A model generated the notes under the pieces. The model did no database searches and was not told where the DNA came from. It saw only the letters and a list, made by a program, of their open reading frames with translations. Below are positions 9,255 to 19,049 of a DNA stretch of 64,000 bases, one piece after another. The translations under genes and the position numbers were made by a program. This DNA comes from Prochlorococcus sp. AG-388-F11 (GTDB taxonomy: Bacteria > Cyanobacteriota > Cyanobacteriia > PCC-6307 > Cyanobiaceae): contig QCGP01000001.1 in the NCBI GenBank assembly GCA_003279845.1, positions 145,992 through 209,991 on the forward strand. The letters are read 5' to 3'. How positions within the stretch are numbered: position 1 is the first letter of the stretch; each line of letters begins with the position of its first letter.

Positions 9255-9349
9255 TATCTGATAAATTTCTAATTATATATTCTTACTAAAAAGGAGAACT
9301 GTGGCAACATAAATTAATAAAAAATATATTTAATTTTTTAAATTTAGTT

Positions 9350-9952
9350 TTATAAAAGATATAAGATAATAAATAAAATAACCCATATTCCATCTACAAA
9401 ATGCCAGTACAATTCAACAGCTTCCAATGGGAACATATTTTGACTAGTTAATCTTCCGCCATTGATTCTCGATTGCCAAGCAATAATTAAAATCATTAAA
9501 GTGCCTAAAGTGACATGTAATCCATGAAAACCGGTAAGAGCATAAAAAGTACTTGCAAATAAATTATCGGTTAATCCAAAAGGTAAATGAAAATATTCAA
9601 ATAATTGACATATTAAAAATATAATTCCAAGAAAAGCAGTAAAAAATAACCATTTTTGGGAATCAGAGTTTTTATCTTTTAAAAGTGCTTTGCCTGCTTT
9701 ATGGAAAGTTGCACTACTAACAAGTAACAAAATTGTATTGAGTGTAGGTATTGGTAGTTCTAATTCATAGATAGCGCCATCAGGCAATGGATTTACTGCT
9801 TTATAAGTTAAATATGCAGCAAAGAATCCAGCAAAAGTCATTCCGTCAGCAATTAGGAAAGTTATAAGACCAAACATTCTGAAGTCTTCATGTGTTTCAT
9901 TAACTTCAGAATTATTTTTTTGAATTTCTTTTGAGCTATCTAGAGTTGTCAT
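9350..9952 (-). CDS. ctaE: Cytochrome c oxidase subunit III
   Basis: Third core subunit of the aa3-type terminal oxidase in the respiratory chain. The 200-residue protein has about five membrane helices, with FRMFGLITFLIADGMTFAGF, FYALTGFHGLHVTLGTLMIL and the C-terminal VELYWHFVDGIWVILFIILY, all typical of subunit III. It is the last gene of a minus-strand operon ctaC-ctaD-ctaE, 6 bases downstream of ctaD. The cyanobacterial form lacks the first two helices of the seven-helix proteobacterial protein, which agrees with its length. Confidence 0.95.
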   Translation of the reverse strand: MTTLDSSKEIQKNNSEVNETHEDFRMFGLITFLIADGMTFAGFFAAYLTYKAVNPLPDGAIYELELPIPTLNTILLLVSSATFHKAGKALLKDKNSDSQKWLFFTAFLGIIFLICQLFEYFHLPFGLTDNLFASTFYALTGFHGLHVTLGTLMILIIAWQSRINGGRLTSQNMFPLEAVELYWHFVDGIWVILFIILYLL

Positions 9953-9958
9953 ATGTTT

Positions 9959-11584
9959 TTATTTTTGTTCAGAAAATTCTTTACCATAACCATAAGGTTC
10001 TTCAACTAATGGAGCTTCTCCTTCCCAATTTTCAACTGGCGGTGGAGAAGAAGTTAACCATTCAGGTGTAAGAGCATTCCATGGGTTATCTCCAGCATCT
10101 TTTCCATTCCTCACACTAAGGAATACATTAATTAAAAAAGGAATTGTACTTATTGCCATCAAGAGAGCCCCAAGGCTACTAATTTGATTAACGAACTGGA
10201 ATTGAGGATCATATTCTGCAACTCTTCTTGGCATTCCATTTAAACCAAGCCAATGTTGAGGAGCAAAGCACAAGTTAAATCCAATAAAGGTAATGATAAA
10301 ATGTAATATTCCTAATTTTTCATTGAGCATTTTTCCAGTTACTTTGGGGAACCAATGATAAATTGAAGAGAAAATAATAAAAACAGTCCCTCCATAAACT
10401 ATGTAATGAAAATGGGCTACAACGAAATAGGTATCATGTACGTGAATATCGAAAGGTACCTGTGCCAAAGCAACTCCTGTAATACCTCCAAAAACAAAAT
10501 TTATAATAAATCCGCAAGAGAATAACATTGCACTATTGATGGAAATTTTACCTCCCCATAATGTTGCAACCCAATTGAAAAATTTTATACCTGTTGGAAC
10601 AGCAATAAATGCTGTGGCAATAGTAAAGAACAATCTCATCCAAGGGGGAGTCCCACTCGTAAACATGTGATGCGCCCAAACAACTAAACCTAAAACTACT
10701 ATCCCCATTATTGAAAAAACCATTGTTGTATATCCAAAAAGTGGTTTTCTAGCATGTATAGGAAGTATTTCACTAACTAAACCAAAGGCAGGAAGAACCA
10801 TAATGTATACAGCTGGATGAGAATAAAACCAAAATAAATGCTGATAAACCACGACATTCCCACCTAAAACAGGATTGAAAAAACCTGTATTAGCGATGAT
10901 ATCGAAGCTAAGCAGAATTAAAGTGCCTGCTAAAACAGGAGTTGACAAAACAACTAATAGACTTGTCCCAAGCATTGCCCAACAATACATTGGCAATTGC
11001 ATAAGTTTTAATCCTGGCCTTCTTAATTTGATAATAGTTGCGATAAAGTTTATTCCACCAAATATAGAACTGCCTCCAAGTAATAGAACGCTAAGAATCC
11101 AAATAATTTGTCCCGATTGAGGAGTAGTTATGCTCAAAGGTGGATAAGCAGTCCATCCAGCCTGAGCAGCACCCTCAACAAAATAGCTTGCTACCAGCAT
11201 CAAACCTGAAGGAGGAATTAACCAAAAAGCTACAGCATTTAATCTTGGGAATGCCATGTCTCTTGCACCCACATAAAATGGAATTAAATAATTTCCAAAA
11301 GCACCGTTAACTACAGGCACTATCCAAAGGAATATCATTATTGTTCCATGTAAAGTTAAAACTTGGTTATAAACATCTCTTGGCATGAAATCGGACATTG
11401 GACTGGTTAGTTCAATTCTTATAGCGCTAGCTAAGGTTCCTCCTATTAAATAGAAGAGAAAACCACAAACCAAATATTGTATCCCAATTACTTTATGATC
11501 AAGGCTAAAACTAAAGTATCTAAGCCAGCCTTTAGGTTGAAGACTTTCATTATTAGTTTTTTGTGGATCAATTGATATTGTCAT
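9959..11584 (-). CDS. ctaD: Cytochrome c oxidase subunit I
   Basis: Catalytic subunit with heme a and the heme a3-CuB site, reducing O2 and pumping protons. All key ligands are visible: the low-spin heme His in LTLHGTIMIFLW, the CuB His-Tyr pair in YSHPAVYIMVLPAFG, the His-His pair in VWAHHMFTSG, and the two heme His in HDTYFVVAHFHYIVYGG. At 541 residues with about twelve helices it is full length. The start overlaps the ctaC stop by 4 bases, indicating translational coupling. Heme A synthesis genes ctaA and ctaB are encoded divergently just beyond ctaC. Confidence 0.97.
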   Translation of the reverse strand: MTISIDPQKTNNESLQPKGWLRYFSFSLDHKVIGIQYLVCGFLFYLIGGTLASAIRIELTSPMSDFMPRDVYNQVLTLHGTIMIFLWIVPVVNGAFGNYLIPFYVGARDMAFPRLNAVAFWLIPPSGLMLVASYFVEGAAQAGWTAYPPLSITTPQSGQIIWILSVLLLGGSSIFGGINFIATIIKLRRPGLKLMQLPMYCWAMLGTSLLVVLSTPVLAGTLILLSFDIIANTGFFNPVLGGNVVVYQHLFWFYSHPAVYIMVLPAFGLVSEILPIHARKPLFGYTTMVFSIMGIVVLGLVVWAHHMFTSGTPPWMRLFFTIATAFIAVPTGIKFFNWVATLWGGKISINSAMLFSCGFIINFVFGGITGVALAQVPFDIHVHDTYFVVAHFHYIVYGGTVFIIFSSIYHWFPKVTGKMLNEKLGILHFIITFIGFNLCFAPQHWLGLNGMPRRVAEYDPQFQFVNQISSLGALLMAISTIPFLINVFLSVRNGKDAGDNPWNALTPEWLTSSPPPVENWEGEAPLVEEPYGYGKEFSEQK

Positions 11585-12384
11585 AAATTCACCTCTGGTT
11601 TTTTATTTTTGTTAAACCATTCGTTGTAATCAGATTCTTCTTCAACAATTATGGAGGCTCTCATACCTCCATGGTATGGGCCACATAATTCTGCGCAAAT
11701 TATCGGATATTTTCCTACTTTTGTAGGAGTGAAATTTAGAATAGTCGGTTGTCCAGGAATAATATCCTGTTTAATTCTGAACTCTGGTACCCAAAAAGCA
11801 TGAATGACATCTTTGGATTCCATTTTCATTGATACTTTTTGATCAACAGGAACGTGTAATTCTCCTGATATGAAATTGCCCTTGGGATAATTGAATAGAA
11901 ATGCAAATTGCATAGCTGAAACTTCAATTGATAAATTATTTATTGCTATTTCATTATCAGAAGTTTGACTTATTCCAGCCCATATTTTTTCAGTGTTAGA
12001 ACTCATCATTTCGTGGTTATGATTTAGTTCTTTCATCCCTCCCATTCGATCGTAGATATTGTAGCTATATAAACCTATTAATAAAACAATTATTGAAGGG
12101 ATAATTGTCCATACAATTTCTAAGCTTAAATTTCCCTCTAAAGCTATGCCATCACCTATCTGATCATTTCTTTTCCTAAACTTTAATAAGCTATAAATAA
12201 CTGCTATTGTCATTCCTAAAAAAATAATTAATCCAATGATGAAAAGAATTTTAAAAAGTTCATCGTAAATTGGTGCATTAATACTTGCTTCCGCTGGGAG
12301 CAAATTTACATTAAAACCAATCCAAAAAGATATAGCAAAAACGAGGGAAATAATTAGTATTAAATAAATGTTTTTATTTAACAA
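11581..12384 (-). CDS. ctaC: Cytochrome c oxidase subunit II
   Basis: Subunit carrying the binuclear CuA centre that accepts electrons from plastocyanin or cytochrome c. Two N-terminal membrane helices (about residues 5-25 and 45-70) precede a cupredoxin domain. CuA ligands are seen in VIHAFWVPEF and in CAELCGPYHGGM near the C-terminus. The length is 267 residues. It is the first gene of ctaCDE. The 263-base spacer between this gene and divergent ctaA holds both promoters and is very A+T-rich. Confidence 0.96.
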   Translation of the reverse strand: MLNKNIYLILIISLVFAISFWIGFNVNLLPAEASINAPIYDELFKILFIIGLIIFLGMTIAVIYSLLKFRKRNDQIGDGIALEGNLSLEIVWTIIPSIIVLLIGLYSYNIYDRMGGMKELNHNHEMMSSNTEKIWAGISQTSDNEIAINNLSIEVSAMQFAFLFNYPKGNFISGELHVPVDQKVSMKMESKDVIHAFWVPEFRIKQDIIPGQPTILNFTPTKVGKYPIICAELCGPYHGGMRASIIVEEESDYNEWFNKNKKPEVNL

Positions 12385-12647
12385 TTTATGTATAGAAATT
12401 TGTATTTATATCCTAAAGATATTCATTTTTTTTAATCCTGCATCCTTTGTTAAAAGAAAATCATTTAAATTCACAACTTTTTAAGATTTATGAAATAAAA
12501 GGCGTATTATTAATAACTTTTTAGAGTTAATTGTCAGGGAAAAAAGATTAAATTAGTAAATTATTTTTTAAATTAAACATATTAATTTTTAATTAATGTT
12601 TAGTTTTTGAATCTAATTTATTATGCAAAATAATAGGTTTTATCCAT

Positions 12648-13574
12648 TTGATTAATAACCAATTATATAAATCAAAATATCTGACAATTTTTAAAAGGTT
12701 GGGAAGCCATAGTGTACTTGCACTTATCGCACTAATCGTAATTGGAGGTGCTACGAGAGTCATGGAGGCGGGTCTTGCCTGTCCCGATTGGCCATTATGT
12801 TATGGATCTTTTTTGCCCTTTAATCATATGAACCTAAGAGTATTTCTAGAGTGGTTCCATCGCCTAGATGCTTTTCTGGTTGGAATATTGATTGCTTTTA
12901 AATTTGCCCTTTCAATTATTTGGAAAAATGAAATTCCAAATTGGTTACCTAAAACTTATTCATTATTACTTTTTCTTGTTATTGTCCAAGGATCTTTTGG
13001 AGCTTTAACAGTAATAAATCTGCTTGATTCATTTACTGTTACTGGTCATCTTTTAATAGCTTTTCTACTTCTCATTACAACAATTTCAATAAATCAAAAT
13101 TTAGAAAATGACGAAAGAGAAGAGTCATTAATTTGGTGGAGATTATTATTGTTTGTTCCTCTTTTACTTACTCTGATTCAATCTTTTATTGGAGTAAGGC
13201 TTTCATCAACTTGGTCAGCACATATTTGCTTATCTTTTAATAAACAATGCCTAATTCTAAATACTCATAAATTATTTGCTTTTCCAATTGCTTTTTCAAT
13301 GCTATTGATTATTGCTACTGCAATTTATAAGAGAAGTTTGCTTGCTGAAAATTGGAAATATCTCTCAGCACTTATTTTTCTCTTATTTTCCCAAATTGTT
13401 TTGGGTGTTTTAAGTCTTAAAACAAATTTGAATGAACCTATTTTTATTATCGGTCATCAACTTAACGCCTCTTTATTTATTGCAATATTAACAACATTAA
13501 TTTTTAGAAATCCTTTTAATAAAAAAGGTCTAAACCACTCCCTAAATTCTCAAATGGTTGGTATCAATTCATGA
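12648..13574 (+). CDS. ctaA: Heme A synthase (COX15/CtaA)
   Basis: Membrane enzyme that oxidises the heme O methyl group to the formyl group of heme A. It has about eight helices in two four-helix repeats. The conserved [22 protein letters not shown] follows the first helix, and [28 protein letters not shown] and [11 protein letters not shown] supply the His ligand pairs. The start is a TTG at 12648. An ATG at 12623 is out of frame and quickly stopped, so TTG is the best visible start. The stop overlaps the ctaB start (ATGA). It is divergent from ctaCDE, whose enzyme uses the product. Confidence 0.92.
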   Translation: MINNQLYKSKYLTIFKRLGSHSVLALIALIVIGGATRVMEAGLACPDWPLCYGSFLPFNHMNLRVFLEWFHRLDAFLVGILIAFKFALSIIWKNEIPNWLPKTYSLLLFLVIVQGSFGALTVINLLDSFTVTGHLLIAFLLLITTISINQNLENDEREESLIWWRLLLFVPLLLTLIQSFIGVRLSSTWSAHICLSFNKQCLILNTHKLFAFPIAFSMLLIIATAIYKRSLLAENWKYLSALIFLLFSQIVLGVLSLKTNLNEPIFIIGHQLNASLFIAILTTLIFRNPFNKKGLNHSLNSQMVGINS

Positions 13575-14572
13575 ACAGTAGTAACTTAGAAAACTTGAAC
13601 TATAAATCTTCAATTAGGGATGAAGTTGTACCTTCAAGAAAAAGATTAACTTTGCCGCCTTGGCTTGAAGTTGCAAAACCCAGATTAATCCCCCTTTTAC
13701 TGGCGACAACTTTGGGAGGAATGGCTCTAACAGAGGAATGGCCTTTGTCTTCACCGAAACTTATCTGTACCTTAGGAGGCGGAGCTTTGGCAGCAGCAGC
13801 AGCAGGAGCACTTAATTGCTTGTGGGAAATGGAATTAGATAAAAGGATGACAAGAACTAGCAAAAGAGCTTTGCCAGCAGGAAAGTTGTCATCTGAGACT
13901 GTATTTTTAGCTGCTATATCATGTACTTTGGCAGCTTCTATGCTTTTAGTAAGTGGTGTAAATTATTTAGCAGCGGGATTAACTCTTCTTGGTCTATTTA
14001 GCTATGTGATTTTATATACAGTTATTTTGAAACCTCGTACAACAAGAAATATTGTTTTCGGAGGAGTTGCTGGTGCAATACCACCTTTAGTTGGAGCATC
14101 TGCTGCTACAGGGCATATAGGTCTTAGTGGTTGGTGGTTGTTTGGTTTAGTAATGTTATGGACTCCAGCTCATTTTTGGGCACTTGCGATCTTGTTGAAG
14201 GATGATTACGCATCTGTTGGAATTCCTATGCTTCCTTCTGTTAAAGGATCTGTTTTTACTGCTAAAGCGATTTCTCGTTACGGATGGGCAACAGTTTTAA
14301 TGAGTATAATGGGAGTCTTTGCTTTACCTGAAGGGGGTCTCTTATACGGAATTATGTTATTGCCATTTAATGGAAGACTTTTGCAATTAATAAATGAATT
14401 AAATAAATCTCCTGATGATCTTTCAAGAGCAAAGTCTCTTTTTAGGTGGTCTATTCTATATATGTTCGGTATTTGTCTTTTGTTATTAATTTCCAGAACC
14501 GAACTATCCGTAGAATTTGAGCAGCAATCTATGCAAATATTTTCCTCTACAGTATCCCTGCTTAGTAATTAA
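13571..14572 (+). CDS. ctaB: Protoheme IX farnesyltransferase (heme O synthase)
   Basis: UbiA-superfamily membrane prenyltransferase that farnesylates heme B to heme O. The 333-residue protein has about nine helices, [19 protein letters not shown] at the N-terminus, and the first prenyl-diphosphate motif as [15 protein letters not shown]. In most homologues this reads N-x-x-x-D-x-D-x-D followed by M-x-R-T, so two Asp are replaced by Glu here. The second motif region includes [20 protein letters not shown] and is intact. A 4-base overlap with ctaA suggests coupled translation. An exporter gene pair follows 39 bases downstream. Confidence 0.95.
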   Translation: MNSSNLENLNYKSSIRDEVVPSRKRLTLPPWLEVAKPRLIPLLLATTLGGMALTEEWPLSSPKLICTLGGGALAAAAAGALNCLWEMELDKRMTRTSKRALPAGKLSSETVFLAAISCTLAASMLLVSGVNYLAAGLTLLGLFSYVILYTVILKPRTTRNIVFGGVAGAIPPLVGASAATGHIGLSGWWLFGLVMLWTPAHFWALAILLKDDYASVGIPMLPSVKGSVFTAKAISRYGWATVLMSIMGVFALPEGGLLYGIMLLPFNGRLLQLINELNKSPDDLSRAKSLFRWSILYMFGICLLLLISRTELSVEFEQQSMQIFSSTVSLLSN

Positions 14573-14611
14573 ATTAGATGTAAAATGTTTTTTAAGTAAA
14601 TAGTAAGTTTG

Positions 14612-15628
14612 ATGAATTATATAAAAGTTAAAGGGCTCTCAAAATCTTATTCAGATATAAAGGCACTAAAGAAGTTATCGATGGAAATTGAAGCTGGAAC
14701 ATTATTCGGAATACTTGGCCCAAATGGTGCTGGCAAATCAACATTCATAAAAATACTCGCTACTTTAATTGAGCCAGATAGTGGAGAAGTTTTTATAAAT
14801 AATATTAATTTGGTAAAAAATTCAAGAAAAATCAGAGAATTAATTGGTTATGTTGCCCAGGACATTGCACTTGACAAAATATTAACTGGACGAGAGCTTT
14901 TGGATTTTCAATCGGATTTATATCACATCAACAAAAACAAAAAATTTGAAAGGATAAAGAAATTAATAGATCAATTAGAAATGAATGATTGGATTGATCG
15001 TAAGTGCGGAACTTATTCAGGGGGAATGAAAAGAAGAATAGATCTGGCAGCTGGACTTTTACATTTGCCTCAAGTATTAATATTGGATGAACCTACAGTT
15101 GGTTTAGATATTGAAAGTAGGAATATTATATGGCAACTTCTGAAAGATCTTAGAAATAACGGAATGACTATTATTTTAAGCAGTCACTATCTTGATGAAA
15201 TAGATAAATTGGCAGACAGATTAGTAATAATTGATGATGGAAGAGTTATAGCACAAGGGGCTCCTGCGGAACTTAAAAATAAATTAGGAGGAGATAGAGT
15301 AACTTTGAAAGTAAGAGAATTTAGTAATCAGGAAGAAGCAAAAAATATATGTCAAATTTTATCTTCAATAGATGGAATTAGTCAGATTATCATAAATGAA
15401 GCTCAAGGTTTCTCGATAAATTTTGTTGCAGATAAGGAAAAAGATTTACTTACGAAGCTAAAAGTAGAATTGGCCTTCTCAAAGTTTGAAATTTTTTCTC
15501 TTACCCAAAGTCAGCCAAGTTTGGATGATGTATATCTTCAGGCAACAGGGAAAACATTATTGGATGCCGAAATTTCTATGGCAGGGAAAAGAGACCTTAA
15601 AAAAGAATCAAAGCAATCAATGCGATAA
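14612..15628 (+). CDS. ABC transporter ATP-binding protein (DrrA/CcmA type)
   Basis: ATPase of an ABC-2 exporter. It has Walker A GPNGAGKST, signature YSGGMKRRID, Walker B VLILDEPTVGLD and H-loop SSHYLDEID, followed by a C-terminal ~100-residue DrrA-type extension. An in-frame TTG at 14609 precedes the ATG at 14612, and I chose the ATG. The permease gene begins 48 bases after the stop, so the two form a transporter. The substrate is unknown; family members export drugs, polysaccharides or lipids. Being downstream of ctaB does not show a link to heme. Confidence 0.9.
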   Translation: MNYIKVKGLSKSYSDIKALKKLSMEIEAGTLFGILGPNGAGKSTFIKILATLIEPDSGEVFINNINLVKNSRKIRELIGYVAQDIALDKILTGRELLDFQSDLYHINKNKKFERIKKLIDQLEMNDWIDRKCGTYSGGMKRRIDLAAGLLHLPQVLILDEPTVGLDIESRNIIWQLLKDLRNNGMTIILSSHYLDEIDKLADRLVIIDDGRVIAQGAPAELKNKLGGDRVTLKVREFSNQEEAKNICQILSSIDGISQIIINEAQGFSINFVADKEKDLLTKLKVELAFSKFEIFSLTQSQPSLDDVYLQATGKTLLDAEISMAGKRDLKKESKQSMR

Positions 15629-15676
15629 AAAAACTTTTGGTTAATTAATTATAATGAATACTAATTACTGCTAATT

Positions 15677-16501
15677 ATGGAATTAAAACAGTATAATTTA
15701 TTTTTTTTATATCAAGAAACTTTTGCCTTAACCAAGAGATTATTTATTCAATTAAAAAGAAGACCATCAACTCTTTTAGCTGGAATATTACAACCCATAA
15801 TTTGGCTGTTTTTGTTTGGAGCATTATTCTCTAAAGCTCCTGAAGGTTTTTTACCAGGAGTTGATTCTTATGGGAATTTTTTAGGAGCGGGACTTATTGT
15901 TTTTACTGCTTTTAGCGGAGCCCTAAACTCTGGTCTGCCTTTAATGTTTGATAGAGAGTTTGGATTTCTCAATAGATTACTTGTGGCTCCTTTAACCAGT
16001 AGATTATCCATAGTTTTATCTTCCTTTTTTTACATAACAATCCTTAGCTTTGTTCAGAGTATTGTAATAATGGTTGTTTCATACATTTTGGGTTATGGAT
16101 GGCCCAACTTATATGGTTTAGGAATTGTCTTTACAACACTAATTCTATTAGTTCTTTTTGTGACATCAATAAGTTTATGTTTAGCGTTTGTTTTGCCCGG
16201 ACATATTGAATTAATCGCTCTTATATTTGTAATAAACTTACCTCTTCTTTTTGCAAGCACTGCTTTAGCTCCAATCTCTTTCATGCCAAATTGGCTTGGA
16301 TGGTTAGCTTCATTAAATCCATTAACTTTTGCGATTGAACCTATTAGGACTGCTTATACAGAAACTATGAATTTAGAATTAGTGGCTTTACATGCCCCAT
16401 ATGGTGATTTAACTTGTAAGAGTTGTATATCAATTTTATTTTCTTTAACAGTTTTTTCCTTGATTATCATAAGACCTCTGTTAAATAGAAAGTTAAATTA
16501 A
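15677..16501 (+). CDS. ABC-2 type transporter permease
   Basis: Membrane partner of the preceding ATPase, 274 residues with six predicted helices. Features typical of ABC-2 permeases are RRPSTLLAGILQPIIWLFLF near the N-terminus, FDREFGFLNRLLVAPL in the first cytoplasmic loop, and a conserved LNPLTFAIEPIR near the end. The ATPase and permease together make a two-gene exporter, probably a homodimer of each. A small unknown gene follows 7 bases later on the same strand. Substrate unknown. Confidence 0.9.
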   Translation: MELKQYNLFFLYQETFALTKRLFIQLKRRPSTLLAGILQPIIWLFLFGALFSKAPEGFLPGVDSYGNFLGAGLIVFTAFSGALNSGLPLMFDREFGFLNRLLVAPLTSRLSIVLSSFFYITILSFVQSIVIMVVSYILGYGWPNLYGLGIVFTTLILLVLFVTSISLCLAFVLPGHIELIALIFVINLPLLFASTALAPISFMPNWLGWLASLNPLTFAIEPIRTAYTETMNLELVALHAPYGDLTCKSCISILFSLTVFSLIIIRPLLNRKLN

Positions 16502-16508
16502 TGAATTT

Positions 16509-16988
16509 ATGCTTTTAAAAAATCATCTAATAAAAGTTTTTAAAAAAGCTTCTTCAGAAAATAATATTTTGCTTAAGGAAAATATTGTACTTAAGTGGGT
16601 GCATAGATTTGGGGTTGATTCTTTAAATGATTTATTAATCCATACCCCAGCTCTAAGTGAATATCAGCTTGAAGAAGAAAATCAAGAACAAATCACATTA
16701 ATGGATGAAGTAGATGAAGAAGAAAATCAAGAACAAATCACATTAATGGATGAAGTAGATGAAGAAGAAAATCAAGAACAAATCAAACTTGAATTATCAA
16801 AAACTTTTGAAGATATAGAAGAAACAAAATGGAAATCAAATCATCTAGAAACTTCTAGCAGTGATAGAATATTTAGTAAAGATCAAAATTCTAATAATAT
16901 AAAAAAACTTACTGATAACAATAAATTACCACTACCTTATATTAAAAATTTAAGAAAGTGGATTAATAACGATAAAAAAGCAAGTTAA
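16509..16988 (+). CDS. Acidic protein of unknown function with internal 15-residue repeats
   Basis: Not recognised. The 159-residue protein has a basic amphipathic N-terminus (LLKNHLIKVFKKASSENNIL), a possible folded segment VLKWVHRFGVDSLNDLL, then an acidic tract with two identical 15-residue units EEENQEQITLMDEVD and a third partial copy. A low-complexity stretch follows, then a short C-terminal motif LPLPYIKNLRKWINND. No signal peptide or membrane segment is seen. It begins 7 bases after the ABC permease and may be co-transcribed with it. It is convergent with groEL, 4 bases away. The short terminal motifs look more constrained than the repeat tract. Confidence 0.7.
   Translation: MLLKNHLIKVFKKASSENNILLKENIVLKWVHRFGVDSLNDLLIHTPALSEYQLEEENQEQITLMDEVDEEENQEQITLMDEVDEEENQEQIKLELSKTFEDIEETKWKSNHLETSSSDRIFSKDQNSNNIKKLTDNNKLPLPYIKNLRKWINNDKKAS
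16671..16785 (+). repeat. 45-bp in-frame tandem repeat, two exact copies plus a partial third
   Basis: Units at 16671-16715 and 16716-16760 are identical base for base. A third begins at 16761 and matches for about 25 bases before diverging. Exact identity implies recent duplication. The period is a multiple of three and so preserves the frame of the acidic protein. Confidence 0.93.
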
Positions 16989-16992
16989 ATTT

Positions 16993-18738
16993 TTACATCA
17001 TTCCCGGCATACCCATGCCACCCATTCCCGGCATACCCATGCCACCCATTCCCGGCATACCCATACCACCCATTCCCGGCATACCCATACCACCCATTCC
17101 AGGCATACCCATACCACCCATTCCTCCCATAGGATCTCCACCTGGCCCTCCAGGGGCTGCGGCTTCAGGTTCTGGAATGTCGGCCATCGCAACTTCTGTT
17201 GTAAGGAGCATGGCTGCAATAGATACTGAATCTTGAAGAGCTAATCTTATTACTTTGGTTGGATCTAATATTCCTGAATCCTTTAAATCCTCATATTTTC
17301 CTGAATTAGCATTAAAACCTTTGTTAAGTCTTTTAATTTCAGCGACAACTACATCACCATTAAAACCAGCATTTTTTGCTATTTGTTTGGTAGGTTCCAA
17401 AAGGGCTTCTTTAACTATATTTATACCTGTTCTTAAATCATCGGAAGATGTTTTACTTAAATTTAAAAGCTCATCTGATATTTCAATTAAAGTTTGTCCT
17501 CCTCCAGAAACAACACCCTCTTCAATTGCAGCTTTAGTAGCATTAAGGGAATCTTCGATTCTGAACTTTTTATACTTCATCTCTGTTTCTGTAGCAGCTC
17601 CTACTTTGATAAGAGCTACTCCCCCGGCTAGTTTGGCTATCCTTTCATTGATTTTATCCTGATCATACTCTGATTCAGTTATATTAACTTCTCTCTTTAA
17701 TTTCTCTACTCGCGCTTTAACTAAATCTTTAGTGTCTTCAAAGGCAACAATTGTAGTTTTATCCTTTGTGATAGTTATTTTTTTTGCTTTGCCTAAATCA
17801 TTAATCGATACTTTATCAAGTGTCATTGATTTATCTTCGCTAATCAACTTAGCCCCTGTAAGAATTGCAATATCTTCAAGGGCAGCTTTTCTTCTCTCAC
17901 CAAATAACGGAGCTCTAACGGAAGCTACATTTAAAACCCCACTATTCTTATTCAAAACCAGAGTGGTTAAAGCCTCTCCTTCGATATCTTCAGCAAGAAT
18001 TAGAAAAGTTGAGCTTGACTTCTGAATTTCTTCTAATATTGGAACCAGATCAACTAAAGTTGATATTTTTTGATCAGTTATTAATATTTTAGGGTTTTCA
18101 AGTTCACAAATTTGTCTTTCTTGGTCTGTCACAAAATATGGAGAACTATAACCTCTATCAAAAGACATACCTTCAGTAATATCTAATTCTGTTTCTAGTG
18201 ATTGAGATTCTTCAACACTTATTACACCATCAGAAGTTACAATATCCATTGCTTTCGAAATTATAGATCCAATTTCTTCATCACCTCCAGCACTAACTGT
18301 TGCAACTTTTTGGATATCAGAACCACTTAATGAAATACTTTTGGAACTTAATTTTTCTAAAACAAAAGCTAGGCCTACCTCCATACCTTTTTTTAACTCG
18401 ATAGGACTGGCACCAGAAGCAATATTTTTTAACCCCTCCTGAACCATCTTCTGAGTCAAAATAGTTGCTGTGGTTGTTCCATCACCAGCACTCTCTTTTG
18501 TTTTGGATGCTACTTGTTCTATTAATTTCGCGCCTAAATTAGAAATAGGGTTTTCAATTTCAATCTCTTTAGCAACAGTGGATCCATCTCTTACTATATC
18601 TGGAGAACCCAATTTTCTTTGTATTACTACGTTTTTTGCTTTCGGCCCAATAGTAACCTTTACTGCATTAGCTACGAAATTTACACCTTTTTCTAGCGCC
18701 TCTCTTGATTCATTAGAAAAACTTAATTGTTTTGCCAT
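16993..18738 (-). CDS. groL: 60-kDa chaperonin GroEL (monocistronic copy)
   Basis: ATP-dependent protein-folding chaperonin. It shows the ATP-binding [31 protein letters not shown] near the N-terminus, and [13 protein letters not shown] and [11 protein letters not shown] in the later equatorial region. The 581-residue length is longer than the usual ~545 because the C-terminal Gly-Met tail is expanded to five [12 protein letters not shown] units. No groES lies upstream, so this is the solitary groEL that many cyanobacteria have beside a groESL operon. I saw no CIRCE inverted repeat in the ~130-base upstream spacer. It is convergent with the acidic repeat protein. Confidence 0.95.
   Translation of the reverse strand: MAKQLSFSNESREALEKGVNFVANAVKVTIGPKAKNVVIQRKLGSPDIVRDGSTVAKEIEIENPISNLGAKLIEQVASKTKESAGDGTTTATILTQKMVQEGLKNIASGASPIELKKGMEVGLAFVLEKLSSKSISLSGSDIQKVATVSAGGDEEIGSIISKAMDIVTSDGVISVEESQSLETELDITEGMSFDRGYSSPYFVTDQERQICELENPKILITDQKISTLVDLVPILEEIQKSSSTFLILAEDIEGEALTTLVLNKNSGVLNVASVRAPLFGERRKAALEDIAILTGAKLISEDKSMTLDKVSINDLGKAKKITITKDKTTIVAFEDTKDLVKARVEKLKREVNITESEYDQDKINERIAKLAGGVALIKVGAATETEMKYKKFRIEDSLNATKAAIEEGVVSGGGQTLIEISDELLNLSKTSSDDLRTGINIVKEALLEPTKQIAKNAGFNGDVVVAEIKRLNKGFNANSGKYEDLKDSGILDPTKVIRLALQDSVSIAAMLLTTEVAMADIPEPEAAAPGGPGGDPMGGMGGMGMPGMGGMGMPGMGGMGMPGMGGMGMPGMGGMGMPGMM
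16999..17118 (-). repeat. Five 24-bp tandem repeats coding the GroEL Gly-Met tail
   Basis: Five consecutive 24-bp units start at 16999, 17023, 17047, 17071 and 17095, with only scattered single-base differences. Each encodes an eight-residue [12 protein letters not shown] unit. They extend the disordered C-terminal tail that projects into the chaperonin cavity. The G/C-rich repeat contrasts with the A+T-rich surroundings. Confidence 0.93.
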
Positions 18739-18869
18739 TTTTACTATATTTTTTATCTTATTCTAATCTCCCATAGAATCATTTTTAAGGGATATTTAAT
18801 TAAGTGGGGAAAGCCGAATTTCTTTTAATGAGACATACAAATTAATTTAAATAAGAGTATCTTAAAGAT

Positions 18870-19049
18870 ATGAATGAAACAAATAATCTTATTTTTACTC
18901 TTACCGCAATCCTTGCGATTGCTATGACACTAATATATTTTCCTCTGAGGTTTTTCTTGACTTTAACTGCTAGAAGTCGAAGACTAAAACTCTTACAAAA
19001 AATTAGAAGGTTGAGAGATGAATTGGGCCAACCTTACGAAAGTACATAA
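18870..19049 (+). CDS. Small conserved-looking membrane protein, 59 residues
   Basis: A short reading frame starting at ATG 18870. It encodes MNETNNLIFTLTAILAIAMT, then a continued hydrophobic helix LIYFPLRFFLTL, then a basic tail with RSRRLKLLQKIRRLRDELGQ. The single membrane helix with a positive cytoplasmic tail, and a composition like the real genes, support it as coding. Its stop is immediately adjacent to the convergent fabG stop at 19050. I do not recognise the family. It lies in the spacer between groEL and fabG, 131 bases from the divergent groEL start. Confidence 0.65.
   Translation: MNETNNLIFTLTAILAIAMTLIYFPLRFFLTLTARSRRLKLLQKIRRLRDELGQPYEST

Noticed and set aside
16998..17662. 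Several long open frames on both strands across groEL
   Set aside because: They are low-complexity shadows of the Gly-Met repeat and of groEL codon bias; the groEL frame explains the whole region.
18739..18869. CIRCE or heat-shock operator upstream of groEL
   Set aside because: I found no TTAGCACTC-type inverted repeat in the spacer.
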